Shown one piece after another: positions 11,015 through 22,060 of a stretch of DNA of 64,000 nt. The notes under the pieces were generated by a model that saw only the letters and a program-made list of their open reading frames with translations, did no database searches and was not told the origin of the DNA. How positions within the stretch are numbered: the stretch's first letter is position 1; each line of letters opens with the position of its first letter. The stretch is from Siphonodentalium dalli (lineage: Eukaryota; Mollusca; Scaphopoda; Gadilida; Siphonodentaliidae): assembly GCA_032622095.1 (NCBI GenBank), contig CP136069.1:70145319-70209318 (forward strand). Reading direction: 5' to 3'. A program made the translations under genes and the position numbers.

Positions 11015-11655
11015 ATCGCGTTTGGATCACGGTTCGATACAGCTAATAATCATGCAACTGATCCCAATTTTACTATTTAACGAGTATATATATGGGGCAC
11101 ATACCACCTCCGTTGTAAATACAATATACAGTAATGCCTTAAGTAATCGACCCCTTAACCACATCAGAATTATGGGTAATATGGTTTGTTGCCATTCATC
11201 GGAAAGCTCTCAACGAGAGATTTCCGATGAATGGCAACAAGCCATATTTCAGACTAAATCCTGAAAAATTACCCATAATTCTGATGTGGTTAAGGGGTTG
11301 ATTACTTAGGGCACTACTGTAGTTGGCCACTAATGTGTTTGGGATCACTTAACACAGAAACGAATTTCAGCGAGTTCTTACCATCGATGAAGAAATGACT
11401 GTTGAGGCGATTACCGAGACCATTCATACTGATATGATGGGTGTTTGAGCGAGTATATATATTGTAATTCGTATCCGGTGACCCGTTCAGTAACTTCAGT
11501 ATATCGGCCATTGATCGGTCTCGTACATGCCTGTACATTGGAAATTTAGTAGTATGGTAAAAGTTAGAATTAAAAGATAAAATGTAGTACAATCATGTCA
11601 GTTTCTTAAAATATATACATATTGATCATCCATGTATTTCTGGCGACAATTGGGG
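11015..11655 (+). repeat. Dispersed repeat family B, copy 1 (interrupted)
   Basis: Shares blocks with 11850-13560 and 19848-20905: GGTTCGA-ACAGCT near 11031, ATGGGGC...GCTGTAAATACAATA, then CACTAATGTGTTT and ACTTAACACAGAAACGAATT, ending near TGATCATCCA...TCTGGCGACAA. A mariner-like MITE (11129-11319) sits inside it. Class unknown; no protein. Confidence 0.65.
11129..11319. mobile_element. TA-flanked palindromic MITE (Tc1/mariner-like), copy 1
   Basis: Starts CAGTAATGCC and ends GGGCACTACTG between TA dinucleotides (11127-11128, 11320-11321). The two halves are nearly complementary over the full length (AACCACATCAGAATTATGGG on the left), with only a short loop near CTCTCAACGAGAG. Copies at 40940-41183 and 63138-~63310. 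Confidence 0.8.
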
Positions 11656-11849
11656 TACCTTCGGTGGAACGGGTGGGGCGGTCACCCAATCCGTACTCGG
11701 TAAAATGCATTGCACATTAGGCCAACATAAGCCGTCCATGCAGTGCTGGCGAAGCTGATCGTAATCCCGATAGGCGTGGATTTGTGACCTACGCATTGGG
11801 AGGGTAACCATTTGGCTTTAAATCACCCAAATAATCCACATTTATTATT

Positions 11850-13560
11850 TAGTGATTTTCTATATGGGGCATGTGCCACATCCGCTGTGGAGGTAGTCCA
11901 AGTCTTCTCGTACTAAAGCCGGCTAAGATATTGGGATGGAGGTGCCGGTCTTTAGTCCGAGTTCGTCCCGTATAGTCTCTTATGACACGACTTAATGGTT
12001 ATTGACCCGCTCAAATAAAACCACAATTATATGAAATAAAATATCACAATTGCGACAATAAACGGATATTTTCAACAGAAGACATGCTATTTGATCTGAA
12101 ACCCACATCAGTTGTGAATTGAAAGCGGTAATTTAATGCGAAAAGAGACATTTATCGCAATGTTTACAATTTTTTTAAAGTATGCGAACTCAGTTGACCT
12201 CGCGAACTGTGTTCGGCATTTTCCGTTGAAAATATTCCGTAGATTTTGGACTAACAACGCAAATTACGATGAATTCTCCATTGTAATCGTAATTATGTGT
12301 GTCAATAAATAAAAAATAAATAGATTAATTAAACATTGGAGATATATATGTAATACATTAAATAAATTACGGGAATTATAACCCTCTCAAAGTTTAAAAC
12401 AGTGTAAACACAACGAGCATTAGAATAAATAATATGCCTTATATGGTGCTACATTTCACCCACATTTGGTGGACTTCCGCGAAATTAAGATATATACTAA
12501 GCGAACAGGGCAATATATTGCTCTTGTTATGCACACAAAAAATCAAAAAAAAATTGTATACATTTTGAACCTTAAGTTTCAAAAGTCCCACTGAAACGGA
12601 AGAACTATATTTCGAAACTGTGTGATTCGGTTCTCCGATTATTTTATCAACACACAAATCAAAATGCACATCACACGCATGGCAAGTCAGACATAAGAGT
12701 TCTAATTTGCTCCAATTTTGACAAGTTGCTTGCGAAAATTGTCAACAAAACTACCGTTCTGATCCTCCATTATGTCATTAAGTTTTTAGTGCGGAATTGT
12801 TCTCAAAGCACATAGGAAACTGGACTTTGGGGCGATCGGTTTTCGCCATTTTGTTCGGAAAACCCTGCGCTATATATAGAAACGGAAACTAGAATACCCA
12901 GCGGACAATGCCGGAATTCTTCGGAACCTGACTTCGGCTTTCAGTTAAGTAAACAAAATATAAAAACAGCGATGTTGGTGACAATCAACCGGAATATTCT
13001 ATGCGTAATGTAACATGAAAGTTAGATTATTATACACCATTATGATCATAAGATGTCTCTCTTTCCGATGTATATAGCATCATGTATTGATTTATTAGGT
13101 AAATCGAGTAAAATACAACACAGATTCCCGCCACAGATCGTGGGCGTAAGTCGTGTCATAAGATACTATACGGGACGAACTCGGACTAAAGACCGGCACC
13201 TCCATCCCAATATCTTAGCCGGCTTTAGTACGAGAAGACTTGGACTACTGTGGAGGCAGCAAGGGCACTAATGTGTTTCTTATCACTTAACCCAGAAACG
13301 AATCACAACGAGTTCTCACCCTATAAATCGACAGGACATCCATCACGACCGTGTGTTCTTGTGATATATATCGGTGAAGTGTATGCCGTTGAGGCGATCG
13401 CTGAGACCATTCCTACGGTGATGATAGGTGTTTGAGCGAGTAATTCGTCGTCTCCGGTGACTTGTTCAATATCATTCATTGATCTGGCCCATATAACTCG
13501 CGTCTTGCTGCTTCAATCCCGGAAATGTTATGATGAAATCTGTGTTATGATCAATGGCGC
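11850..13560 (+). repeat. Dispersed repeat family B, copy 2 (split by a transposon)
   Basis: The left part (TATATGGGGC...CCGCTGTGG) and right part (GGGCACTAATGTGTTTCT...CTTAACCCAGAAACGAA onward) of family B are separated by the 1.35-kb element at 11894-13247. A further local direct repeat (GTTATGATGAAATCTGTG / GTTACGACGAAATCTGTG) extends to about 13720. Confidence 0.6.
11894..13247. mobile_element. DNA transposon with 101-bp TIRs and 9-bp target duplication (MULE-like)
   Basis: Terminal inverted repeats start TAGTCCAAGTCTTCTCGTAC and extend about 101 bp (11894-11994 with 13147-13247), with a single visible mismatch. Flanks CTGTGGAGG at 11885-11893 and 13248-13256 are a perfect 9-bp duplication. 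Long TIRs with 9-bp duplications are typical of Mutator-like elements; that assignment is inference. The 1.15-kb interior is AT-rich with no transposase (longest frame about 76 codons), so it is non-autonomous. Confidence 0.8.
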
Positions 13561-14007
13561 ACTATAATGTACGCTCCTTAATAGCTCTCGTTCAAATGTC
13601 TTCACTATCTTCAAATGGGTGAGTATTTGGGGGCTTCACCATCTATATTACACGCCCCATGCAGTGCTCTTATACCGCAAAATGTTACGACGAAATCTGT
13701 GCAATGATCAACTAACTACTGTACTGCTCTATAATCGATCTCTTTAGAACATACCCCCATGCGATTAAACATATATTATTGGAATAATTATATCACAAAG
13801 GGATCGGAGCACAATTGATGGTACTTACGTGTAGTTATTGCCCCTCTCCCTTAGTATTACATACGCATTGCAATACATACTGCAATACAATTTTACAATG
13901 ATGGCATTTAACATAAACGGTGATAGCAGAGTACTCATGGGTTGTATGGTGGTAATCGTAGAAGAAATTACGCGTACATATATAGGATTCGGCGAGTACG
14001 CATTTAA

Positions 14008-14458
14008 AGGTACTCAATCCGATCAGACGCTCCTAAATTACCATTTCTTTGGCTTCGGGGTAAAACATTATTTTATTCGAATCGAGGAACCCACCCATCA
14101 AAGCTCAGAGTGATCAGATATCGATTTTTGAAGTTTGTTATTTCTCGAGATGTGTAATAATATGTGGCCCAGAAACACGTGGTCAAACGGAGGGTCTCGG
14201 ACAAAATTGCGGATGAAGATGGATAAGTCTAAAATCAAGTGGTATAATACGGTCAAATTTCGTGATACTTTAGTGATAATACGGCCATATTTTGTTGAAC
14301 AAAATGTTGATAAATAAGTTTTTGGAAATTTGACACCATAGTTGACAGTGGTCCGCATTATTTTGTTCCAAAAAATCGATTCTGATAACTAAAGCGTCTT
14401 TTGAAGCTTGATATTGTAGCTTGGTGGTATGGGGACCGTCTGATCGGATTGAGTACCT
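14008..14458 (+). mobile_element. TTAA-flanked MITE, family A, best-preserved copy (451 bp)
   Basis: Perfect 22-bp terminal inverted repeats beginning AGGTACTCAATCCGATCAGA, with TTAA at 14004-14007 and 14459-14462. It provides the reference for the degraded copies. No coding. Confidence 0.85.
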
Positions 14459-14738
14459 TTAATGTCAGTAAAGCTAATATAGAGTAACTCCCCGTGCTAC
14501 GTTTAACACGATGACCGTGCAGATGTGACACTATTGCCCATGGGTACTAATTATATATAACAGACAAAGCGCACCAGATTTGTATGTTCATCAACAGAAT
14601 GATTACAGCCTTGCCGGAAACGCATTATGCACTTTTATACACGCCACATATACATGTATAGACATACAGCATATTGTCCAGTAGATCTATGTCACCTGGC
14701 ACAATCACGAACTTGTCGACTTGCCAGTGCTGTATTAA

Positions 14739-14853
14739 CCCTTTCAGTGCCGATCTCTTTCCATCAATGTATCACATTATTATAATCAATAAATTTGAAA
14801 AATGATCAAGGAAATTTGGGTTGATACAAAAATCGGACTTGGCACTGAAAGGG
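14739..14853. mobile_element. TTAA-flanked MITE, family C (115 bp)
   Basis: Ends CCCTTTCAGTGCC and GGCACTGAAAGGG with TTAA at 14735-14738 and 14854-14857. The interior is 89 bp and AT-rich. It is the longer relative of the 39-bp element at 5465-5503. Confidence 0.8.
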
Positions 14854-14888
14854 TTAAGGAGACATGCTGGAATTAATCGGCTGTCATC

Positions 14889-15424
14889 CAGTCTCTTTGA
14901 AAAGCCGACGAAAATCCTATATCGGAATTACGTCTCTAGAACTCTATTAAAATTAGGTTCTGTGTTGAGGGATTCCCTCCATTTCATTGGAGAGTGGTGC
15001 AGACTGCGTGCGATTTCATTGGTTTATGGCATAGCAGATCACGTCAGAGATCAGATACCAATGACCTGCATGTTGACAACTTTCCCACGCATTGTCACTC
15101 AACTATTATTGGAAAACTGAATACAGGCGATATATCCATAATTCATTTTACTCATCGCAAAATAGGAGACATCATCTTAGAGTTTTTTTTATCAGTCAAC
15201 GATATTCATGACTGATTATTCTTTCGCATCTAGTTGTATTTATAACTATTTCTAAATAATACGATTCTCATAAACATTTACTACGCCAGGAATGCACTCC
15301 AAATTTGGAAACGGTTTATTACGTCATGTTGGGAATGCCACGTCGTCGTAGAAAAGAAATATTATGGACACGTCCAGACACGTAATTCCGATATAGGATT
15401 TTCGTCGGCTTTTCAAAGGGACTG
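14889..15424. mobile_element. Non-autonomous transposon, ~48-bp TIR, 9-bp target duplication
   Basis: Arms start CAGTCTCTTTGAAAAGCCGA on the left and the complement of CAGTCCCTTTGAAAAGCCGA on the right, and stay nearly identical for about 48 bp. GCTGTCATC flanks both ends (14880-14888, 15425-15433). A 9-bp duplication suggests a Mutator-type transposase acting in trans. It has different termini from 11894-13247. Open frames inside are short and not convincing. Confidence 0.8.
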
Positions 15425-15740
15425 GCTGTCATCGCATTTAGTATTTTATCGTGAGAAACGATACAAAACAGACATGAATATATGGCAAATATACATGTTA
15501 GAATTGCCTTCATTTCGTGACGAATTAATGCATATCGCTTTTTGGTTGAGACAGGGAACATTTTTGACTGTCCCTTGTGCGAAATAGTACCCCCATAAAT
15601 CGCGAGTGAGCGCAGTGTGTAGCTCGGTGAACTTCGTTTTGGAGTGTGGCCTACCCGCACAACTATAACTCAAAGTAGAATATCAGTACTCGTGACTGGT
15701 ATCTCGCGTCGTTCAGTAGTCGTTTTTTTAGTTATTTTAA

Positions 15741-16133
15741 CCCTTTACCCAACAGAACGGCCTTGTGCCAATGCATTCTCTTATATATGCGAGTCGACCA
15801 TAGGTCGCCTCGCATATATAAGAGAATGCATTGGCTTAACACATTACAAATTATAAAATTGTTAAAGAATGTAAGAAAAAATGGTAAAAAGTGTTAAAAA
15901 AAAGATTTTTTTTATGCCAATGCATTCTCTTATATATGCGAGGCGACCTATGGTCGACTCGCATATATAAGAGAATGCATTGGCACAGGGCATAACTGTA
16001 ACTATCACAATGTGGTCAAGGAGCCGGTTCCAATGATATCCATATTTGTATGGTTCTATTGAGACAGACCGAAGATATTTGAGGCTGTTGAAGCTTTATT
16101 TGGCCGGTTTTGGCCGGTTTGTTGGGTAAAGGG
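15741..16133 (+). mobile_element. TTAA-flanked MITE, family D, with two nested palindromes
   Basis: Ends CCCTTTACCCAACA and TGTTGGGTAAAGGG, with TTAA at 15737-15740 and 16134-16137. It holds two 69-bp palindromes at 15767-15835 and 15916-15984; the second is the exact reverse complement of the first, so they also pair with each other across an ~80-bp A/T-rich spacer. The rest includes a doubled TTTGGCCGG word near the right end. A near-identical copy lies at 21635-22025. Confidence 0.85.
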
Positions 16134-16173
16134 TTAAGAGATATCTCGTGTTTCAATTAAGATTATGCAGTTA

Positions 16174-17515
16174 CTAGCTGGGGTACCCGGCGTTGCTCGG
16201 GTGAAGAACGCGTAATGTAACAGTGTCCAATTCAAGTCATATAAAAAGTATTAGTCATCTGGAGTAAACAGCACCTATTGCATGACTCTCCTGATAAATT
16301 TACATCTATCTTTTATTTGCTAATTATTAGTGCCTCTTTAAGTCATTTGAGGTCAACAGCACATATCCCGTGACATTCCCCGCGTAATTTTACTTTTGTG
16401 CACTTTTATTTTACTTGTGTGCATTTATAATATATTATGGCCCCTTTAAATCATCTGAGGTCAAAGGCGCCTACCACATGGCAATCCGCTGGTCAGGTGA
16501 CCCATCTGTACCAATTTTCCTACAAATCTTCTTACTCAATTGTGCCCCATTTAAGTCGTCTGAGGTCAACGGCATCTATTGCACGACACACTACGTGTCA
16601 ATTTATCCCAGTGTTTCAGTTTTCACCGACCAGATTACAACCATATTGAGTATATAATTAATTATTTAGTTAGATTAATCAGTAGTGCTCTTGTAAGACA
16701 GCTGCGGTCATCAGAACATATCTAATAAGATACCCCGGGTCCACTGGACTAAGGCTACGTTCACACACCTCGACAAATTGCACGCCAAATTTCCACACGA
16801 TTCGTCAAATTAAAGCCAATTCCTGCACATATGAATGATATATCTTGAATTCTTAATGTATATTATTTTAGCATTAGAACATATGATTTTAGATACTAAA
16901 CACAAATACCGATTACACAGTTGACCCTTAAAAATAGTTTTATATTGTATGTCTGAAATCTCTAAAATTCCATGAGCGCATATATATTTCCAGGCTTCGA
17001 AACTGTCCAATATATAATAGACGGCAATGACTGAAAATAATACTCGTAGTTTATACTCCATATTTAGCAAATCTTTGACATGTAAGTCAAATGCTACGTA
17101 TTCCCCTGACAAGGTATCCCGGTTCGTGAACGTGGCCTCAGTCGGGATTGTATGTAAGTTACGTATGAAAGCTGGTATGTCTGTAGAGAGCGCAAGACAG
17201 AGCGATAGGCGTGTGTCTGCATATTAATGCATTCTTTAGATGTAACTTTTATTAGCTATCTATACGTATGTTCAAATGTTATTCAATAAAAATAAAAAAA
17301 ATAAAAAAAGATACCCCGGGTCAAATTACCCATATGTACACATGTTTAGCTCTGATGATTCAACCGTTAAGTCGCCTCTAGCCAAAATATATATATAATA
17401 ATTAGTAGTGCCCTTTAAAACATCGGATGTGAACGGGACCTATCTGAAAACGGTATCCGGGTCAAAATACCCCTATATACAAATATTCAGCATAACTGAG
17501 TTTAATTAGTATAGA
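16174..17515 (-). mobile_element. Helitron-like element (minus strand), complete
   Basis: On the minus strand the 5' end is TC at 17515-17514 after an A. The 3' end is a hairpin (ACCCG, 8-nt loop, CGGGT) followed seven bases later by CTAG at 16177-16174 and T. The body contains at least five degenerate ~105-bp repeats of the type GTGCC-CTTTAAGTCATCTGAGGTCAACAG, near 16245, 16330, 16440, 16545, 16690 and 17410. A retroposed segment is inserted at 16742-17307. No Rep/helicase coding. Confidence 0.75.
16742..17307 (+). mobile_element. Retroposed insert with A-rich tail and 15-bp target duplication
   Basis: Flanked by AAGATACCCCGGGTC at 16727-16741 and again at 17308-17322. The 3' end is AATAAAAATAAAAAAAATAAAAAA, an A-rich tail directly before the second flank. 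This is the hallmark of LINE-machinery (target-primed) integration. The insert itself begins with an ACTAAGGCTACGTTCACAC module with a partial inverse near 17122-17138, so the copied transcript probably contained a decayed MITE. No coding identified. Confidence 0.75.
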
Positions 17516-18138
17516 TAACCCAAAAGTGTGAAGACCAATTCCATAACGCGCGTAGCATTTAAGTAAATTTTTCTTCAAACTTTTCAGTTATAACTTTTCG
17601 GTTATAACATTAACATCCAATTATCGGTTGATAAAGTGGTGGCATACATTCATCGCTTTTGACTTGCTAGTGAACAGTGTGCGCGCACTTGTCATTCACT
17701 CCACTGTATATCAGCACCCGAGCACGTGTTCCAGATATATTTGGGATGTGACACGAGTTGTTAGTTTCTGAAACTTCATTTCTTTGCAAATGTTAGCACG
17801 ATCGAATCTTGTTGATTTCTCTACGTACACTTATGCACTGAAGTACTGATGGTTAGTTAGCAGTAACTTTATTGACAGGGCTTCCTGAAAAAATTGTTAT
17901 GCAACACCGGATTTCCCTTTTATATTACAGGAAGTATCGAATAGTTTGTATGTACATTTTAGGCAGGCGGTATAAGCGTGATCACATCACAATGACGCTG
18001 CAGTTGTCATTTCTGTTACAGAAAGTAATCAACAAATTTATGTTATCGATAAACAACTTTATGGCTAAATGTGTTACAACCAATATATATCTTTAATTGT
18101 CCTCCATAATTGAAGAGTTTTTCGTTTTTCTATTCCAG
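17516..18138. other. Intron, no recognised feature
   Basis: Unique AT-rich sequence ending in the polypyrimidine acceptor of the 18139 exon. Confidence 0.5.
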
Positions 18139-18281
18139 ACATTTGAAGCGAGTGGATCCCCAGTGGCCCCTTTTATCACCATAGTGATACTAGTAACTGG
18201 TATTGCTGGTGGTCTCGTCATCGTTATCACAGTTATACTCGTCTGCAAATTTTGCATGAAAAAGAAGCCAGACTTCCAAAG
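18139..18281 (+). CDS. Exon encoding the transmembrane helix of a single-pass membrane protein
   Basis: A 143-nt exon with acceptor TTTTTCGTTTTTCTATTCCAG and donor GTATGT. It reads in phase 0 to phase 2 for 47 complete codons. Residues 12-35 of the exon are strongly hydrophobic (FITIVILVTGIAGG..., ending ILV), forming one membrane span. This is followed by CKFCMKKKPDFQ: two Cys that could be palmitoylated and a Lys cluster, giving a cytoplasmic side after the helix by the positive-inside rule. If the 2533 ATG is the start, the helix begins near residue 25 without a separate signal peptide, the N-out/C-in arrangement of synaptotagmin-type proteins. That family is a suggestion only, because no C2 domain is in the window. 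The open frame extends into the intron upstream without a stop, which is fortuitous. Confidence 0.75.
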
Positions 18282-19847
18282 GTATGTATGCTATAAACAG
18301 AAATTGACTTGAATTTACTTGAATGTGATAGACTGATTCCAACGTCTCCCATTCTTATCCTCGATGTTAAGTCTGTGTGATGTCACTTCCGAGATACTCT
18401 TGACTTATATGGATCCACTGTAATTTCACTGGAAGACAACAGCAATAAGAAAAAAATAATGGACAACAATAATGACACATTTGATAGGGATTATTCCGGG
18501 TTATCGGAACTGATGATAGATACATAAGGTTAATAACATAACGCACCACGTGTGTGTGGCAGACGCCGTATACAATATACATACATTACACAACTATATA
18601 ACACAATTATACAATATGAATGAAAATTATTGCCAATACTAAATATATATGTGATGTCTTATTCTGAGTAATTATCATTCGAATTTTTCTATCGCTCCCT
18701 GAAAAAACACCGGACCATGTCACAGACTATACTTTGCAAATATCAAGTTGCTCATTTTTTATAATAGGAAAATAAACTTCTCCTCGTGGTTCATAACACC
18801 GATGACAGGAACTATTATTTGTATTTCGTTAAAGAATTTTTTCTCGTTATTTGTCATAAAATGGACATTTCACAATAGAATGTTCTTCCGTTCCAATTTT
18901 TGCCGGTTACATTTTCTGCAAAGCATTTTCTCATATGGAAGTTTTGGCTGCTTGAGTCTCCCGTTACAACTTCAAGTTTGTGGTTACTTACTCTGAGTTT
19001 GCTAAACGTCGATCTGATTTCAAAGTTAATTAAATATAGGGCTCCATTGTATACTTATCTTTAAACAGTAGATACGTTCTAAGTTTATTCATGGTGATCG
19101 GTGGTATTTTTGACTTTTTAAACACACACACACACCCTCCCTCACACACACACACACACACACACCCCCCACTCACCCTCATGTGCACCCTCACACACAC
19201 AGACCCATATATATCAACATCAGCTATATAGGTTACGGTCCTTTAATTTGCATCTGTTAGTGATGATGACGGTATTCTTTTGATGATCGTAACATTATCT
19301 GTGCGTAGTTTTGGCCTTTTTGCGAGATGAATCACCGTTGTTATCAGTTGCATGGTCATACACAATCTGAAATGTGAGCTTCGTATTCTAAAGATTATTC
19401 CGCCGATATGCCGAGAGAGAGAGAGAGAGAGTGTGTTTGGAGGGGGGGGGGTAACCCCTGGATTCTCGAATGGGACTAACCCCTCATTTTATCGCTTTTA
19501 TTATATAATGCAAGAAGAAGAAAAAAAAGGAAGAAACATTTTTTTTACACAAATTTCGTCTTCTTCCCGGCGCTGGAATGCAGACGAGGGGGTGTTAAGT
19601 CCCCTGGAACACTGTAGGTTGATGGTAGCTGCAGTGTCCCAGCAGGACTGGTGTTGTTGCCTCGTCGGTGACGGTGGTGGTGCCTCCGGACTCCTGCTAG
19701 GTGGTATCCGGAGTCCGCGGGCTGCTCCAAAGGGATGGCTGACGTGATGGTGTTGTCAAATCCAAGGAGAAGATATGCCACCAATTATGCTACTATTTAT
19801 TTAGTTGAGACTAATTGTCTTTATAACATACAGTATTCTCTATTTAT
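18282..19847. other. Intron with simple repeats
   Basis: CA-rich microsatellite at about 19119-19204, GA run at 19412-19430, G run at 19439-19450. A GC-rich patch at 19560-19760 has open frames on both strands without motifs. Nothing else recognised. Confidence 0.5.
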
Positions 19848-19988
19848 GAATCGCTTTTGGATCATGGTTCGACACAGCTTATGCAACTAATCCCCATTTT
19901 ACTATTTAGCGAGTTTCTACATGGGGCCTATAACACCCCCGCTGTAAATACAATATATAGGGGGGGGGGGCACTAATGTGTTTCTGAT

Positions 19989-20606
19989 CATTCCTTGTTC
20001 CGGTCACTCGACGGACGGGACAGTCGCATTAGTGCTCGCTGCACTAAGCCGTTGAGTGACCGTGAGTTTTTTTTGTCTCCGGGCTTGGCTGGTTATGAAG
20101 TTAATCCCCAGTCAAGTCCAGCGCATGCTGAGCGGATTCCAGTCTGCCCATTGTGTTAGCTGGCATGTTAGACTGGATGTAGCTTTGGAGTATCGAGTCG
20201 CCCCGACAGAACCCTCTGCCGGCCGCGGCTCGATAGGACCGACCGGATTCTACCGGTCCGGGACTGGCCATGCAGACCACCACAGATGGGACCAAGATAA
20301 AGAAGAAAAAGAAGAAGACCCCATCACGCCGCCGCAGGGACAACAACAACAACAACGACGACAACAACAGCAACAACAACAACAACAACAACAACAGCAA
20401 CAGCAGCAACAGCAACAACATTCTTCTTCGGCAGAAAAACCAAATCCAAAGAAAAAGAGGAAAGAGAAGAAGTATCTTCATCTTAAAATGCTTCTTTTTT
20501 ATTTTGATTATTAAATAAAGGCAAAAATATGAGGGGTGAAGGAAAGGGCCGATAGGCATCCCGGGGCTAGCCCCCACCCCCAAACCACATTTGCAAAAAA
20601 AAATGT
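19989..20606 (+). mobile_element. Probable retroposed insert in family B copy 3
   Basis: GC-rich 5' part (palindromic words GGTCACTCGACGG / CCGTTGAGTGACC near 20015-20061), an AAG-rich then CAA/CAG-rich tract (20290-20425), and a terminal A9 run near 20595-20603. The bases around it are similar on both sides (ATGTGTTTCTGAT and ATGTTTCGGAT), compatible with a diverged target duplication. Poly-Gln frames here are products of the CAG tract. Class unproven. Confidence 0.45.
20338..20420. repeat. CAA/CAG microsatellite
   Basis: Interrupted (CAA)n/(CAG)n tract of about 80 bp; gives poly-Gln, poly-Asn or poly-Leu frames depending on reading, none supported as protein. Confidence 0.9.
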
Positions 20607-20974
20607 TTCGGATTACTTAACACAGAAACGAATTACAGCGAGTTCTTGCCATCGGTGAAGAAAGTGCTGTTGAGGTCATGGAGGTGTTCGCCGAGACCAT
20701 TTATACAGAGATGATGGGTGTTTGACCGAATAATTCGTCGTTTCAGGTGAATTGCTCGGTATCGGCTATTGATCTGCCTCGTAGATGCATGTACTTTAGA
20801 AATTTATTGATATGGTAAATACTAATAACGACAGTACAATCGTGTTACTGGAATAGTTTCTTTAAAGTTACATATTGATCATCCAATGATTTCTAGCGAC
20901 AATAGCGACGCTTGTGTGCATGTTACTGGTTAGGACTGCATGACCATCACTTCTCTTGGCATTTCCGGCAACCC

Positions 20975-21415
20975 TCACTGAGAAAAATCCTTAGTCATAA
21001 TGACTAACTTGTTCTTAGTCATCAGCTAAGTTAGTCATTATAACTAAGTTAAAACTTAGTTCTTAGTCAAATAAATGTTAGTCATAACGACTAAGTTTAA
21101 ATTGATACGACTAACAGTTCTTAGTCAAATAAATATTTAATTTACGCGATTTGTTTGTTCGAGGAAGAATCGTACAGTTCTACAAAATATCGACCGTCAT
21201 GAAGGGCAATATGTGTATACACACTATTCTGCAAGTGTATACTCAGTCGGTACCTTGTATTTATTATTATATTCTGAGAACATAATCGGGTCAATATGAC
21301 TACATTAGTGTTAGTCACAAGCATTTGGAGTCACATTGACTAACCCACACCTTTCAGCTAGTCACTATGACTAACTTTGGCGTTAGTCACAGTGACGAAG
21401 TTACACGAAGAGTAA
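20975..21415. repeat. TTAGTCA palindrome-rich repeat
   Basis: Repeated words TTAGTCATAATGACTAA, CTTAGTCAAATAAAT and TTAGTCACAGTGAC occur about fifteen times on both strands in two clusters (20993-21140 and 21298-21410), separated by about 160 bp of unrelated sequence. The start CACTGAGAAAAAT could be a transposon terminus, but no matching opposite end was found. Confidence 0.65.
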
Positions 21416-21634
21416 CACTAATTTTAACATTGCCTTAAATTATGCTGAACGTTCATTGATAAATGCTGATAACTGTTAATGTCCACTGCATCGCAATTAT
21501 ATTAGATCTAAAATTGAACGAGTGTGATGGAAGGATGTAATGGCTTATATATCAGCAGTTCACTCCCACGCCAAAGGCTACATTATTTTGATAAATGGCT
21601 CTTATAGACACCGCAAATAGCTCTGGAAAATAAA

Positions 21635-22025
21635 CCCTTTACCCAACAGAAGGGCCCTTTGCCAATGCATTCTCTTATATATGCGAGTCGACCATAGGTC
21701 GCCTCGCATATATAAGAGAATGCATTGGCTTAACACATTAAAAATTATAAAATTGTTAAAGAATGTAAGAAAAAATGGTAAAAAGTGTTAAAAAAGATTT
21801 TTTTTAGGCCAATGCATTCTCTTATATATGCGAGGCGACCTATGGTCGACTCGCATATATAAGAGAATGCATTGGCACAGGGCATAACTGTAACTATCAC
21901 AATGTGGTCAAGGAGCCGGTTCCAATGATATCCATATTTGTATGGTTCTATTGAGACAGACCGAAGATATTTTAGGCTGTTGAAGCTTTATTTGGCCGGT
22001 TTTGGCCGGTTTGTTGGGTAAAGGG
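21635..22025 (+). mobile_element. TTAA-type MITE, family D, second copy
   Basis: Nearly identical to 15741-16133 over its full 391 bp, including both mutually complementary 69-bp palindromes (21661-21729, 21808-21876). The right flank is TTAA (22026-22029); the left is mutated to TAAA. High identity indicates recent movement of this family. Confidence 0.85.
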
Positions 22026-22060
22026 TTAAAACAGATTTATACCACAAACTTATGTTATAC

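Larger units (their letters stand above)
19848..20905 (+). repeat. Dispersed repeat family B, copy 3 (interrupted)
   Basis: The left part (GGTTCGACACAGCT ... GCTGTAAATACAATA ... CACTAATGTGTTTCTGAT) and right part (TTACTTAACACAGAAACGAATTACAG ... GATCATCCA...TCTAGCGACAA) match copies 1 and 2. They are separated by about 610 bp of unrelated sequence (19989-20606). Confidence 0.65.

Noticed and set aside
11894-11994. tRNA- or 5S-derived SINE promoter (GAGTTCGTCCC resembles a B box)
   Set aside because: No A box at the right distance, and the segment is a TIR of the flanking transposon.
20056-20583. Poly-Gln and poly-Leu open frames
   Set aside because: Produced by the CAA/CAG tract inside a probable retroposed insert; no splice or homology support.
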